This document shows, in pieces, positions 21,100 to 49,377 of a stretch of 64,000 nucleotides of DNA. Under the pieces are notes generated by a model. The model saw only the letters and a list, made by a program, of their open reading frames with translations. It had not been told where the DNA came from and searched no databases. This stretch comes from Xiphias gladius (Eukaryota; Chordata; Actinopteri; Istiophoriformes; Xiphiidae): assembly GCF_016859285.1 (NCBI RefSeq), contig NC_053416.1, positions 62,001-126,000 of the forward strand, given 5' to 3'. Numbering within the stretch: the stretch's first letter is position 1; every line of letters starts with the position of its first letter. The position numbers and the translations under genes were made by a program.

Positions 21100-24000
21100 A
21101 CCTGTCTGTGTGGTGTTCTGGTGTCCAGGTTGGAGGTTCATTTGAATGAGGCGGAGAGATCTGGGTATTTGGGTGGGAAAATTGTCCCACGGTGCATTCA
21201 CAAACACAAAGTAGACCTCAGTATCTGGTCTCTCATGAATCTGTAGTTCTGGGGAGTGGGGGTTGTTTTGTGTAATTTACATCCTCTGCTCCAACTGGAC
21301 AGTTGTTTTCAGAAGAGTCCACCGCCAACAGACATCAATAATGTCGGTGATTTGTTTCCAGACTCGACATAGAAAATTGGGAGGCCAGAGACGGCGATGA
21401 TCAGCTTTTCTTCCACTTTGTTTAATGTTGAAGTTTTTAGTGCAGTGCAGTAGTAACCAACTCTGTGCTTCTGTTTCCGCTGGAATCATGATGATCAGGA
21501 TTGGCTCTCACCAGGCTGTCACTCACACTGCGTCAGAGGATATTTGAATAGTTGAGTCTTTAAGGCTTTGAGACCAAAGCCAGGTCTCCTTCACAATGAA
21601 TCGCAGCCATCTCTGTCCCAGCTTTTTGAATCTGTGTATGTGTGTGTGAATGCGGCATTACACTTTGTGCTGAGAATAGATGTCTCTGTCAATATGCTGC
21701 CAATCTGATTGTTTTATCATCAGGAAAAAACTAAATACCCAGAGCAAATGCAAAACAATAACAGAAATAAACTGTTTTAATCAAACTATCTCTAGAGAGT
21801 AGATGTATTTATCTGATTAAAAAATAACATTAATTGTGTTTAGAGCAGGAACATCAGTAAATCATACTGGTCATGGTCTCATAGTTATGATGGTGCTTTT
21901 TATGTCAGAGACATCAGATCACAGCAGCTCATCAATCCTCACAAAAAAAAAGCTAATTAGTAAAAAAAAATCTGAATCTCATTGTTTATTCTAGAAATGT
22001 ATTATGACGCATAATGATGCTGTATCAAATTTCAAAATATGACATAACTATTTATAACGTGAAACAGCATCAGATTGATGCTTTCATATTACCATCTTCA
22101 CAGAACTTTTTTTATTTTTCATTTCTATCATCATTGTACTCATTAATTGTTATACACCACCTGCCTTTGGCTGCAGATTTGTGCTACTACTCGTTCACGT
22201 TGCGTCACTTTGCATCATCCAGACCAGAATATGATTTCCTGTGTCTTTCCATGTATTTACTTACTATCATCATCTTTCCCTGTGATTGTTTCAGCTGTTT
22301 CAGAGCAATCAGAGCAGGGATGTGATTGGCTGAGAGTGTATCTATTAATCACCACACCCTCTGATCTATATTCACCTTCACTTGCTGTACCTACATGAAC
22401 CAAAACATCTGTTTTAAAAACCAACACCTGCTGCTTTGTGTTTCTTATTGTGTTTGTTAAAATAGATTAAAACAAAGCGCGGAATCATAAAACACCTCAA
22501 CTTTCAACAGAGTGGCAGCCGGGATTTTAGAAATACTGTTGACATGATTCAAAATGTTCTCAACTGCATCACCAACCAAACTCTGTGTAATTTTCTAAGC
22601 ATTAAAAAAAAACAACATTTTATTTTTGGCGAGACACCAACCAGATTCTTACATTTTATGTAAGTATCCACAAAAATCACAAAAAAAAAAAGTGTTTTTG
22701 AAAAATTTTCAATTTAATTTCTGACATACAACCAAACTCTTAAAATTACTGAATGCTTTTAAAAAATATTATGATTTACTGCTTATTCGTTGCCTAAAAA
22801 CAGTCAAATTTTGAGACATTAAGTCAAAAAATATCAGAATCATCTCTGAAAAACCCAACATGGGTAATATGTGTGTAATCATAATACATGTCATTAAACC
22901 CTGTAAATTCAGACATGTTACAGAGAAAATGACTTTAAAGTCCTTTGTCATGAATTTCAGATTAAAAGCCAGGAGGGACTAAGAAAAGATTAACACAGAC
23001 TGAAAAAAGGGATAAACAGATTAATCCAGTCTCAGTTTCTTTATAACATGAACAGATAAAGAGTCAGGATTCGTCTGATGAAGTCTGAACTCTGGCAGCT
23101 ACACAATGACGATCTTATTTACTGACTTTTAACATTTAACCAAAGCTTGTTTATCAATCATCTTGAAAGATTTGATTTTTAAATTGTTATTAATCTGATT
23201 GTAATCTAGACTATCTCCTCTGTGACTGAGCAGAAGGGTATTTTCATATTTTGTATATTTACAGTGTCACGTGTTTTTGTAAAAAATAAACTCTGACAAC
23301 ATAGTGAGACTGTTTGGGAAGATATATTGAACTTTGTTTTGACTCTGAGCTCAACTTATATCTCAGTTTAAAACCTGGATGATTATCACATACATACACA
23401 CAGGTTAACACATATTTACATATTCATAGGTGTTTTGAATAAGAGAGGACTTTTTAACAAGTTAACTGAACTTCCTGGTCACGCTATACTTTAAGCATTC
23501 ATTACAAGTTTACATATTGATCATTAATGATAAACATTTAACAATTATTCACAATTTTTAATGTGCAGAAATTTCCTTTATATGTGTCTCCAGTCTCTTC
23601 ACCTGTGCTGCAAGTAAAGCTTCTGTTGTGCCTGTAAGGTAAATGCAGGGGACCTGGGACAGATTAAAGTAGATAACCTGACAGGTTTACTGCCTCTGGA
23701 CTTTAGATTCTGATAAACATGAAACATATAGACAGTTTAATGTCAGGTGAGTTTGTTTCTATTTGATATGGATTATACGTTTATAAATTCAATTCAATCC
23801 AATTCAATTTTATTTATATAGCGCCAAATCATAACACAGGTTGTCTATACATGTCTATACTGTTGTCTCATGAATTAGTCTCATGTTCCAAAACAAATCA
23901 AAAAGCAAATTGTTTAATTAGGTTGTGGTTATGACAGTATAAGCCTATTAGTGCTAGATTGTTTATGAACATCATTCATCAATTTATCAGATAAATCCTG

Positions 24001-24760
24001 TCAGCAGCAGCTCAGAGGAACAGACAGGTGAGCTACAGGTAAACCTCTGAATTCACAGTCAAATGTCTGAGATTATGAACTGATTACAATATAAATACAA
24101 GCTGATGTTTTTGAGATGGTTAGTGTTTGAGTTTTCCTTAAGCATAACTTGACTAAAAATACAGTGTCTCAGGTCTGAAGTGTCTCAGGTAGGTGATGAA
24201 ACATCACCTACAGGTTATTATCCATTTGTTTTCCTGTGAAAATGTATCACGTGTACATTTTTATTGTTCATTTTAGTATCAGATTTATACGAATGAATGT
24301 AAAATACACAATGCACTTTCTGTTTTAGACAACCCACATTTAACTTAGCAACTTACTGTGTGTGTGTTTGTGTACTGAAGAGAAACACAACTGTAGCTGT
24401 GCATATTGGTCATATGACAAAAAATGTTTCAACCAAAGCTAAAACCTAAGCGATGCTCCCCGCAGGTAACATTACTAATGTTTGACTGACAGGTGGGGTC
24501 ATTCGTATCAGTTTTGGACTTTGATTTTTCCTGAATCATCATACACACAATAAAACAAAACGTTACTTCAATATCTGTACTGACATTTACACCTGCTCAT
24601 TCTAATGATATTGTGACACTTAGATGAACATGATGAAGACATGCAATGATACAAGTATACGATGAAATCTTTTCTAAAGCGTTGCATTTTATGATATTAA
24701 TGAAGAGTCACAAACATAAACCAGTTTATCTCCTTCTGCTTAGTGTTCCCAGCAGCTGAA
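21100..24760. other. Intergenic spacer csf1r-tmprss15
   Basis: This spacer is AT-rich and no reading frame has recognisable protein content. The only repeat identified is a short piece at about 23785-23835 (CAATTCAATTTTATTTATAT then AGCGCCAAATCA), the start of a very common teleost interspersed repeat. The other half of the same family appears at 60665-60850. Confidence 0.6.
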
Positions 24761-24769
24761 ATATAATAA

Positions 24770-24976
24770 ATGTTTATCAGCTGCTCAATTGATAATGAGA
24801 CATTAGTCATTTGCAGCTCAATAAAAGCTGATCACAGGTCAGGTTCAGAGCCAGAGAGGACAGACAGTTGTGCTGTTCCTGATCCTGAATCCTCAGATTT
24901 TAGATCCGCTGTGAACAAGAAAAACAAACAGAAAACAGCTGAAGAGGAAAACAAACTGATCTGAGGTCTGCAGCAG
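24770..24976 (+). promoter_or_regulatory. tmprss15: Candidate tmprss15 promoter and non-coding first exon
   Basis: A TATA-like AATAAAAG (24820-24827) precedes about 130 bp free of ATG that end in a consensus-like donor GCAG|GTAAAC at 24977. The first coding exon has an acceptor (CTGCAG at about 25910) 8-10 bp before its ATG, so an upstream non-coding exon is expected. Two GATA-type motifs, TTATCA (24774) and TGATAA (24790), lie just upstream, as expected for an enterocyte gene. The assignment is inference. Confidence 0.45.
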
Positions 24977-25920
24977 GTAAACCGACTCATGTTGTTGATT
25001 TAGTTTAACACAGACAGGTGTAAGTGAGATGGTTTTAAAATGAGGTTAAACTTAGACTCTCCTCCTAATTAAAGCTTGTATGTACCAGTGCATACGAGAT
25101 ATTTCTGTTGCTGCATAACTCGGACTGACTGTTGTGTTAGTATCTTCACTCTCTTTACATCAGCAACCACATTAGAAATGAGTCTGGACTATACTGTATC
25201 ATCGGGACATTTTCACAATTGTTCTTTCTCATACTGTTAAATCAATAAAACCAAAACCAGCCAATCTTATCCACTCAGACCAGAGTCAGACCAGACTCAG
25301 ACCAATGAACTGAGATCTTGAAACAGGACTCAGCCGTTTGTCTTGACGTGAGAGGAACCGATTTAGTAGAAGTTCACAAACTTTCTCTAAAACTCTGCAG
25401 CTGTAAATCTACAGCCACTCATTTAGTTTGATTAACCAAAAACTCTCCAGAGTTGCAGAAGATCCATCAATCACAGAGCTCCATGAGGTCTTGTTTACCT
25501 TGTGTAAATTTTCGGTGAGATTGTTTTGTCAAACAGCTGTTTCCAAGGTCAAGAATGAACCTTCAGTCTCAACATTATTTTTAGGATTTAAACATATTTA
25601 TAAACTACAGAGAACTTTTTCATTTGAACAAACTCAAATGGAGCGCATTCATATATTCATTCATTCATTCATTTATTTATTTACTCCTTCATTCATAATG
25701 TTTTTTTTTTGTGTGTCATAAAAAGTCCACACACATAAAACACTTTACAAAACCAAATAAAAAAGAAGAAAAACAAAATGAAAACTGCTCTCTAATAACT
25801 GCAGCAAGACCTGACTGATAAACAGCTCCTAGAAAAGCTGATTCTTGTTTTAAAAACTCTCTTATTGATTGATTGAGTGATTGATTGATGGACTATGTAT
25901 TGTTCCCTGCAGCTGTCAGT

Positions 25921-41321
<15,401 letters not shown>

Positions 41322-41830
41322 CCTGCTAGCATGCCCACTAGCAGGCTAATCCGCTAGCACTTTTACTCCCTGCTAACCACTGTTGGCTGTGTGAGCCAGT
41401 TTACTCAGCTCACAAAGCCTGAGTAAAATCTCTGATATCTAGCAGAGCTCACTGACTGTGTCTGACCATGCTGTTTTAATGGAACACTGACCACATTTCA
41501 GCAGGATCTGATTATTGAAAACTACTTTTTTTGACTGGCTCAGTTACTGGTGTCACAGCAGCAGGGACAGCAGGGTTAGGGTTAGCTCATCTGACATTTC
41601 TGATAGTTCACTTTGAACAGTGAACAACTCTGTAATAGAACTAATACAGAAATTAGAATGTATCTTATTTTGAAGGGATCCTTAAAAATGGCTTTCAGAT
41701 TCTGATCTTCATCTAATAAGAGTCTTCAGTTTGTTTTTCATGATCATTTTTTAAAATTAATTCTTATTATATTAAAATAAGTTTGACATTGTTCTGATCA
41801 TAGCTTGTCCAAAACAAACTGAGGTAAAAG

Positions 41831-41836
41831 AATAAA
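41831..41836 (+). terminator. tmprss15: tmprss15 poly(A) signal
   Basis: AATAAA 510 bp after the stop codon, with a downstream TTGTGTTTTTCTCTTTG element. The predicted 3' UTR starts with a GCTAGCATG/GCTAATCCGCTAGC cluster (about 41326-41362). Confidence 0.6.
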
Positions 41837-41839
41837 GCA

Positions 41840-42715
41840 GCAAGATGAACAGTTTCATTGTGTTTTTCTCTTTGCTGAAGAGACTTTTACTAATTTTCCA
41901 GTTTGTGTTTTCACTGTTTACATTCCTTTGTGACACTAGTGAGCAAGGCTAATAAAAAGTCCAGCCGTCTCCAGCAGTCACATGACCCTCAGCTGGCTGG
42001 TGGTCTGTCCAGTCAGAGTCCCTGCATTATGCTATTGTTGGAGTCTGAAAAGAATGCCTGCAGACAAAACTCAGGGATGAATAAATATTGTTAACTTCTT
42101 TTTTGGTGAATATTTTTATCTACAATTCTCGTAAAAGGTCACCAATATTTAACACACGCAAGACAGCAAAGCTTGACTGTAAAGACACAAAAAAAAAACA
42201 TTATCTGTCAGAAAGTTTCAAGTTACTACAAAACTAAACAGGATTTGTGACGTATACATTATCAGTAGAGAGCATTCAGCTTTTTTCTTGTAAATCCATT
42301 ATTATGACAATAATAAAGCAGATATTTAGAATCACTTCTGAGACCAAAGCTCCATACTGAGCCTCTTGGTATTCAGTTTCAGTTTGATCTCCAGCTGTTC
42401 AGACTGATCTCAGCTCAGATTTCATCTTTGTTTAACTGTGACTGATATGTTCAGTCCACCAGAGACACTGCTGCACTGTGTCTGGACATGTACAAGTTAT
42501 TATTCATCAGACTACAGACGGTAACATCTGTTTACAGTCTGTGATTGCTCTGATCAATGTTCATTTATTACCTGCATCATAAACCTGTAATCATGTCCTT
42601 CTTCAGAGCGGAGGTAAGTTTAATTCAAAGGAAACACAATGTGAAACACAATGTGAGAGTTGCTCTAAACATCAGGCAGTAACAGCTTCCACAGTTCAGT
42701 TCAGCCTCAGCTTCT
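41840..42715. other. Spacer tmprss15-GIMAP remnant
   Basis: Nothing recognisable is seen apart from short A/T-rich stretches; no coding or repeat assignment can be supported. Confidence 0.5.
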
Positions 42716-42721
42716 CATGGA

Positions 42722-43463
42722 ACTAGTTGAGGATTTTTTCAAAGGTGTCGTTTGTTGCAATGTTCTCCGCCAACACGACAGACTCCGTTCTCTAGAGCGT
42801 GATAGTACCGCTTTAGTTCCTTCAGGTCAGACTTCAGTTGTTCTTCCACATCCTGTCAGTCCTGTTGAGCTTCACTCAGCTTCTACTCGTACTTTGACTC
42901 CACAGCTTTCATTTCCTCCTCCAGTTTCTTCTCGTAGAACTCTCTGAGCTCTGTCTCTCTCTGTTCCAGCATCCTGACCATCTCCTGGTAGTTGTATTTG
43001 GAGTAAAACTTCCCCCCACTGGGAGCCACCCTCGCCTGCACCTTCTTCAGTAAACCCAGGACCTGACCATGATCATTGGCTTTTTGGTAGTTGAAGATGT
43101 GGTATCTGTTTTCCACCTTCTTCAGGATCTCCTGCAGCTCAGGTCCAGTTTTCTCCAACATCTGATCAAAGTCTGAACCAACTCTATCTCCATGAGTGAA
43201 GAAGATAATGGTGTTCTTCCAGGCATCCCCCTCAAAAACATTCTCCGCCTTCTCAACAGCGTCTCTTTCCTCTGCTGTAAATAGCCCTATCTTGATGACC
43301 AGCAAGATGACGTGGGACCCCAGGGCTGACATGCTATGGCATTTGGAGTTCTCCCTCTTCACTGTATCATCAGGCAGAGAGGTGTCGAAGAGGTTGGGGG
43401 TGTCGACATCAGCCACTTTCCTGTCACACACCTCCTCTTTCTTCTTGTTGCATTCGCTGGTTA
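42722..43463 (-). pseudogene. GTPase IMAP (GIMAP/AIG1) family fragment, decayed
   Basis: An acceptor CTCCTCAG|TA at the 43463 end opens a frame reading SECNKKKEEVCDRKVADVDT. It continues through the AIG1 hallmarks: PNLFDTS (G3; canonical PGLFDT, the Gly of DxxG lost), a conserved box SMSALGSHVILLVIKIGLFT, then FFTHGDRVG (G4 region) and RYHIFN (G5 region), then a charged coiled-coil tail. TAG at 42883-42885 ends the open frame (176 codons from the acceptor), but coil sequence continues in the same frame for about 50 codons, broken once more by TGA. No exon with the P-loop (GxxxxGKS) is visible upstream on this strand. The lost G1 exon, the broken G3 and two in-frame stops argue for a pseudogene. 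GIMAPs are expanded immune GTPases in fish. Confidence 0.8.
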
Positions 43464-44104
43464 CTGAGGAGAAAAAACACATTTTCAGGTTCATTCACAC
43501 CAAACAACCACCACACTTACCATGTGGAACAGTGGGAGTGTGTCTGTGTGTTGACTTCATCCTGCGACTGATCTCTGATCAGCAGAAATTCCACTTCCGT
43601 AATTTCCCTCCACCCTCTCTCCTTTCTACTCTACATTTGTTAAAATCAGATCCCGGGAGACACACTACTATGTCCAACTTTAGTTCACATCTAACTGTGT
43701 CTGAGTTACATGTGCATGACTATTCTGGTTTTAGGTCTGTTCCTGGTTTTGATCTTATTCAGGATCTGATGTTTACATGCAAAATGAGTAACCTGATTAT
43801 TGATCTCCCAGTTTACATGTTCAGAACAGTTTCCAGGTTTCTGAACATCTGCCTGCAGCCTACCAACAGAGAAACCTGATCAGGTTCACACGCGATCTGG
43901 TATCCTGCTTGTGTTTTACGCATGTTAACATGTTTTCATGGTTTCAGAGACCTGGATGTGTCACCTGCAGTACTGTGATAGAACCCAGTATACGAAGCTC
44001 CACCTGGAGCAGCTCCAACAGTAAAATGCTGCTGAGGCTTCCATGACTCAGGATCAATGATCTGAGAATCAGAGATCAGTCACAGGAGACAGGTCCCTGC
44101 ACAA

Positions 44105-44240
44105 TGAAGTACTTTTACTGTGATACTTGGACTACATGAAGTTCTTTTACTGTGATACTTTAACTAACTACATACTTTAAAATTGTACTTTAGTAAACTA
44201 CTTGAGTAAATGTACGTAGTTACTTTCATCCACTGTCCTG
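44105..44240. repeat. Teleost GTACTT-type interspersed repeat, second copy
   Basis: CTTTTACTGTGATACTT, GTAAACTACTTGAGTAAATG and TTACTTTCATCCACTG are the other end of the family seen at 4460-4700. Confidence 0.6.
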
Positions 44241-45519
44241 ATGTAAGAGAGGAGCTTTTTTAAACTGATAACAAACTAAACATAGATCAGAGACTCAGTG
44301 TTGATATTTAAAGACATAGGATGTTGATGTCCTGTTCTACTCTCTGAAGAATTGAAAATTCAATTCATTGTGAGTCTTTACATCATTTATTTATCCTTAA
44401 AAATTACATGTCTGAGGAAAAAAACTTGCAGTGAAGGTATTTGTACCTGACCCCGGATATTTATCTGAATATAGGACTGTAACTAATCCCACTTTTGGTC
44501 CTTCTTCAAGTGTTAATTTCCAATCTTTATCTTTATTATGTATTGAAATAATAATAATATCACTATTTTATTCAGGAAATAAGAAATAATTGTTGTGTCA
44601 GAGACCTTTTCAGGTTCGGCCCAACTTTGGTTCCGGGATCAGGTCACAAATCCTACTGAACTATTATGTTTGCGCTCATAAACTTCACAGCTGCAAGCAG
44701 TCAAAGAAACAACCCAGGTTTCAGCAGGAACCTGCCATAAATATCCTGTTTTAAACCTCTTTTCATTGGACACATTCAAATCCAAACAGATGGGTGGACA
44801 AAAGGACTTGTATGAATCTGAAGAACCTTCACTGGGCAGATATTAATATTTTAAATCTACTTTGGTTTGAAGGGGGTGGCATGTTTCCTGTGTGAGCTCA
44901 TCTTCTGCTGTGCTAATCACACACCAATGCTTAGGAACTCTGCTAAACCCCAAACTAAAGACGAGCTGTGGGTTACTGCAAACAGTCAGCAGTGGAGGTC
45001 CAGACCCGCACAGGAACCAGGACATGGACCAGGACAGAGACCTGTGATAACATTTTTCTTTTTTCCAATTAAGGTCTGATTTGTGAACATTATGCAGCGA
45101 GATCATGGACTAACATGCAGAGATCTGAGGTTACGGATGGTCCAGGACGGCTAAAGCTTTCAGCAGGACGAGCAGTAGTAGTACGATGGCATTATTGGTA
45201 TCTTTAAAATCTGTGGTACAGAATAGTAATCACATATCAGATCAGACACGAGGGAATTCACACCCTGACCACCACAGTAGAAGACACTGTCTTATAGATC
45301 CAGTAAAAGGTTAAAGTGGCATCTGATGCAGACAGCTGACTACTAAAAGAAGAACCTGGATACATGAGCATGGATACATTATGAAACAATGTGCACTGGA
45401 CACAGAAAAGTCTATTTGCTGACTTTGCAATGAGAAATGTTAACAATTACTTCGTACAGAGGCTGAGGCCTCTGAGCCTGGTAGGCCCATTCAGTCATCC
45501 ATGCATGTACTGTACATGA

Positions 45520-45905
45520 AGGGTTCTTCTATGGTCTTTAAAAGGTTTGAAGGGTGCTTGGGGGCATTTAGAGGCCATTGGGGAGGTTCTAACAGTCCTT
45601 TAGGAGATACTAGAGGTCACTGAAGGTTCTAGTGATCACTGAGGAGGTACCATGGGTTCTTTATCAGGATCCGGTGGCTATTGAAGAGGGTCCAGGGTCT
45701 TTAAAAGGCTCTAGAGGTAATTTAAGAAGTTCCAGTGGTCATTAAGGAGGTTCTTTAGGAGACTTTGGTAATGACTGAAGAAGTTCTAAGGGTCTTTAAG
45801 AGGTTCTAAGAGTTCTGAGAGTCCTATAGGAGGTCCTACTGGTTATCAAAGTGGTTCTAAAAATCTATTTAGAAGGCTCTAGTGCTCACTGAGAAGGTTC
45901 TAATT
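45520..45905 (+). repeat. GGTTCTAG(T/A)GGTCA minisatellite
   Basis: An imperfect tandem array of units near AGGTTCTAGTGGTCATTGAGG, alternating with TCTTTA(A/G)GAGG. The copies are strongly diverged. Confidence 0.7.
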
Positions 45906-47563
45906 TTTTATTTTACTACACAATAGTAGTAAAATAGTGTACGTGAATGTCAGAGAATCATTATTTTTGCTGTAACACAAAGGTTTGGACAGGACTTAAT
46001 CAGCCTCTTCATGCTCTCCTGCAAGAACAAAATATCCAAATTCACATGAGGGTTTCAACCAGCAGCAGGACTTCAGATTCTCTCTGGTGGTTTTGTTTAC
46101 CCTGCTCAGATAAATCTTTGTTGTCGGACACCTTTCACTGCAGGTTCTCTGGATTTATAATTTATACTTCATCTATAAACAGGTGGATAACGAAAGAATG
46201 GTGATGTTTAACCAAAGTCTGAGTGATTTCTCAGGGATTCCTTCATGTTTTTAAAGGCTGCAGTGTCGCTCAGTGTGAAACAGTTCCGAATAAAAAAATA
46301 GGTGAACATCCGGTGTCCTTTTACTTTTGTCAGAGTTATGTATTGTAATAGATATTTTAAAAGGAAGGCCTCTTGAGTAGGACTGGATAGAAAAAAAATC
46401 AACTTTCCAATTTAGAGCGGTTTTTATTTTAATGATTCAATATGGATCCTTAAAATCTGAGATTGATCGTCTTTTCTCAGCAAACATGTACATCAGAGCG
46501 AAATGATCTGTGTGTGCAAAGTAGCGTAGATGGTAGCTGCTATATGAGCCGCCCCTGAGTCATGACAGTCACCTAACAGTACACTTTTAGTGATAGGTGG
46601 ATAATTAAAGTCTATGCGGACCTACTGCAGTTTACAGGACTGTGGTAACTGACAAATTCTGGAGATCTACCAGAAGGAACGACTGAAAAAAACCTCTGCA
46701 GACTGATCTGAGCTCAGTTTGTGTTTGCTGAAGCGATATTATTTCTGGCTACGAGATGTGAGGCCATGGAAGTTGAGTGAACAGCGTGTTATTCTGCTTT
46801 TTTAAGCCTGTCTCTTACAGGGAGCGAACACCAGCTAACAGATGTCTGCAGATCTAAGGATGACATCCTTCCAACACATGCAGAGTAGACTAATCAGTGA
46901 GCTGACTTCCAGTTTCTGTCCTATCTGTGCTCACACTGATCATTACATTGGCCGTCTGTACCCAGCTGAATCATCTGTTACTGACAGTTTAAAATATGCA
47001 GAATCATGAAGCCCTTGTAAGTGGTGCAGTTTTTTTTATTATTCTTGCTCAACTATAAATGTAGGCTTAAAAAATATTGATGTGTCATGTTTTCTTTTTG
47101 TATTTGCCAGGTAAAATAAATTCTTGGTCCACAGCTTTACAACTGAAAATGTGTTTACAGTTTAGCGTGTGACTGTGACTTTACACAGTTTTAATTTCAA
47201 TGAAACAACAGTGTTGCTCACTTGTTCAATGTCGAAGAAATATGCGCTTAATGCAGTATTGGTATTTATCTGACGTAACTGAATCCTCAGGAATCGAGTT
47301 GAAATGAATCTGTTCTGGACTTTGTGAATCTAAATCAATTCAAAAGATTCATTACACCAAATCCTCCGGCTGCTTTGTCATTTTTAAGTGAACTGAGGAG
47401 CGTGAGGGTACAGCCCGACAACCCTCTGAATGACCTGGTTTTCATTAACTGGTCATAAAGTGTTCTGGGCCTCATCTACGTCACAATTACAGAAAACACT
47501 ATGTACTTAAGCTAATTATGCACAAACAAGTATAATCTTTGTGTCTTTACTGAACACACCCAT

Positions 47564-48023
47564 TAAACATTCACAGTGCTGGTGGAAAAAGTCAGTGAAG
47601 CCGTGGATTTAATAACTGGTCGACCTCATTTGGCAGCAATAATCTCAAACACTTCTAGTGGGAGTAGCCACAGAACTGAACTGTCTCCATTTAGACACAG
47701 TTTGTCTGACTGTGGACTCATGAATATCTGAACTCAATGAGATGACTCCGTAACCCTTCCCAGCTTCATGCAAATCAACGATGCTAAGTCTTCCCAGATC
47801 TTCTTTTTTGAGACGTGGTTCATATCAGCAGATGCTTTTCGTGAACAGCAAACTCAAAATATTTGAGTGTTTTTTATGAGTCACACTAGCTTTAACCCAC
47901 ATCTCTGATCTGCTTTCATTGACGAGACTCCAGGTTTGCGGACTCCTGAATCCAGGTAGCTTCTGTAGAAGTCATTAGCCGAGGGGGTCACATACTTTTT
48001 CCAACCTACACTGTGAATGTTTG
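47564..48023. mobile_element. Non-autonomous Tc1-like element
   Basis: The left end CATTCACAGTGCTGGTGGAA and the reverse complement of the right end CATTCACAGTGTAGGTTGGA match over about 25 bp. Internally GGATTTAATAACTGGTCGAC and TTTGGCAGCAATAATCTCAA are motifs seen in Tc1-like copies of other fishes. At about 460 bp it has no transposase frame. Confidence 0.6.
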
Positions 48024-48639
48024 AATGATGTTTTTAACATGGACAAGATCAATACAATGATTTGTGTTAATCGTTAAAACAGATTGTGTTTGTTCATTAT
48101 TGTAACTTAGATGAAGATCTGAACATATTTTAAAACAAATTTACTCAACGGTTCTCATACTGTTTCTTACCACTGTGTTATGCTCTGTGCCGTTTTTTTA
48201 TACCTTTATTTTTCATTTATTTTATTGATCATATTTGTTTTTGTAATATCTACAGCTGTTTAAACAGGAGGCCTCTAAGTCTAATTTCAGTGACTATATT
48301 ATAATAAAAAGTGAATCTAAAAAAGACAACAGAGAGACGTAAGGACAGTGGGACAGTAAACAATAAACCAAACATTCTCACTGTGAGACAGTAATATGTT
48401 TCATGTATGGATATAAAATTGAATCATCAAAATATAAAAACTCATGACGGACTGAAAGGAATGATTCTAGTCTCTGAGAAATATTACAAATCTAAGCTCC
48501 TGTGTTCTTCTTCTTTTACTTGTTGGTTCTTTATTTAATGGTAAATAAAAATCATTTACTTTTTCTTTGGAAAACACGCTGTAACATTATTTTGAAAGCT
48601 GCTATATAAAGACTTTCATTATTATTATTATTATGATTA

Positions 48640-49100
48640 TTAAGCTTGGAATTTTCATAAATGATCCAGCAGGAGGCGGAAATGAGCGGCAACAGACTGA
48701 AAACCGGGAGAAGAAAAACTACAGTCCTGCCTGAAATATTCTGGAAGCACCGTGAGTCTCTGTATCTGCGACTCGTGAATCGGTTCTGATAAGACCCGGA
48801 CCCGTACAGAAGCCGGAACGAGCGCCGGATCACCAAACAGAACAGCAGAAGAAGAAAAAGAGGGTCATCGTCCCGGATGTGACATCAGAGTGAGTCCTCG
48901 GCAGGCTAACAGGTGTTAGCAGGTGAGAAAATATATGTAACGTTTTTATTGTTTTAAGCTTTATTTCGCCGTCGCGCCGATGACGTCACACTGATCTGTC
49001 CGCCGGTTACGGTGCGGGTTTACGTACGGAAGCTGTTCGTTAGCAGTTAGTTGTTTGTTAGCCGTTAGCTGTAGGCTAGCCTTTAGCTGCAGTTCCGTTC
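48640..49100 (+). promoter_or_regulatory. ttc1: CpG-rich putative ttc1 promoter and non-coding first exon
   Basis: This is one of the few clearly CpG-rich stretches of the window (GCCGGAACGAGCGCCGG, TTTCGCCGTCGCGCCG). It includes a full CRE, TGACGTCA, at 48981-48988 and a strong donor CAGA|GTGAGT at about 48890, suitable for a 5' UTR exon joining the acceptor at 53172. A CTCF-like CCAGCAGGAGGCGGA is at 48666-48680. A 35-codon frame opens at 48673 with GAAATGA context, probably an upstream ORF if transcribed. TTAGC/GCTAGC repeats follow at 49038-49095. Confidence 0.5.
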
Positions 49101-49377
49101 AGACCAGACATTTAAGGTTTTAATGTCTGTTAGGAGGTAACAGACCATTTTTACTTGGAATCGTTTAGAACTCCCATTTGGAATCTGCTGATTTAACACG
49201 CAGCAGGAGGGAAACAGTCAAAACCTGCACTCAAGAGGTAAAAATATTTAAGTCCAGAATCCTGGAAGACCTGACTCACATCTGGACAAATACAGTCTTT
49301 AACCCTCGAGACACGTGTTCAAATCTTTCTTAAGTTGCAGTAAATCTCTTCAGAGCAGCGGGACGTTTGTCAGAGTA

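Larger units (their letters stand above)
43900..47560. other. Gene-poor spacer
   Basis: No gene is recognised. The region contains a teleost GTACTT-type repeat copy (44105-44240) and a GGTTCTAG minisatellite (45520-45905). Short open frames show no conserved features. Confidence 0.55.

Noticed and set aside
43196-43879. 227-codon plus-strand frame
   Set aside because: It is antisense to the GIMAP exon in its first half and has no conserved features, so it is a shadow of the minus-strand coding sequence.
44843-45106. 87-codon minus-strand frame as the missing GIMAP P-loop exon
   Set aside because: It contains no GxxxxGKS motif or AIG1-like sequence.
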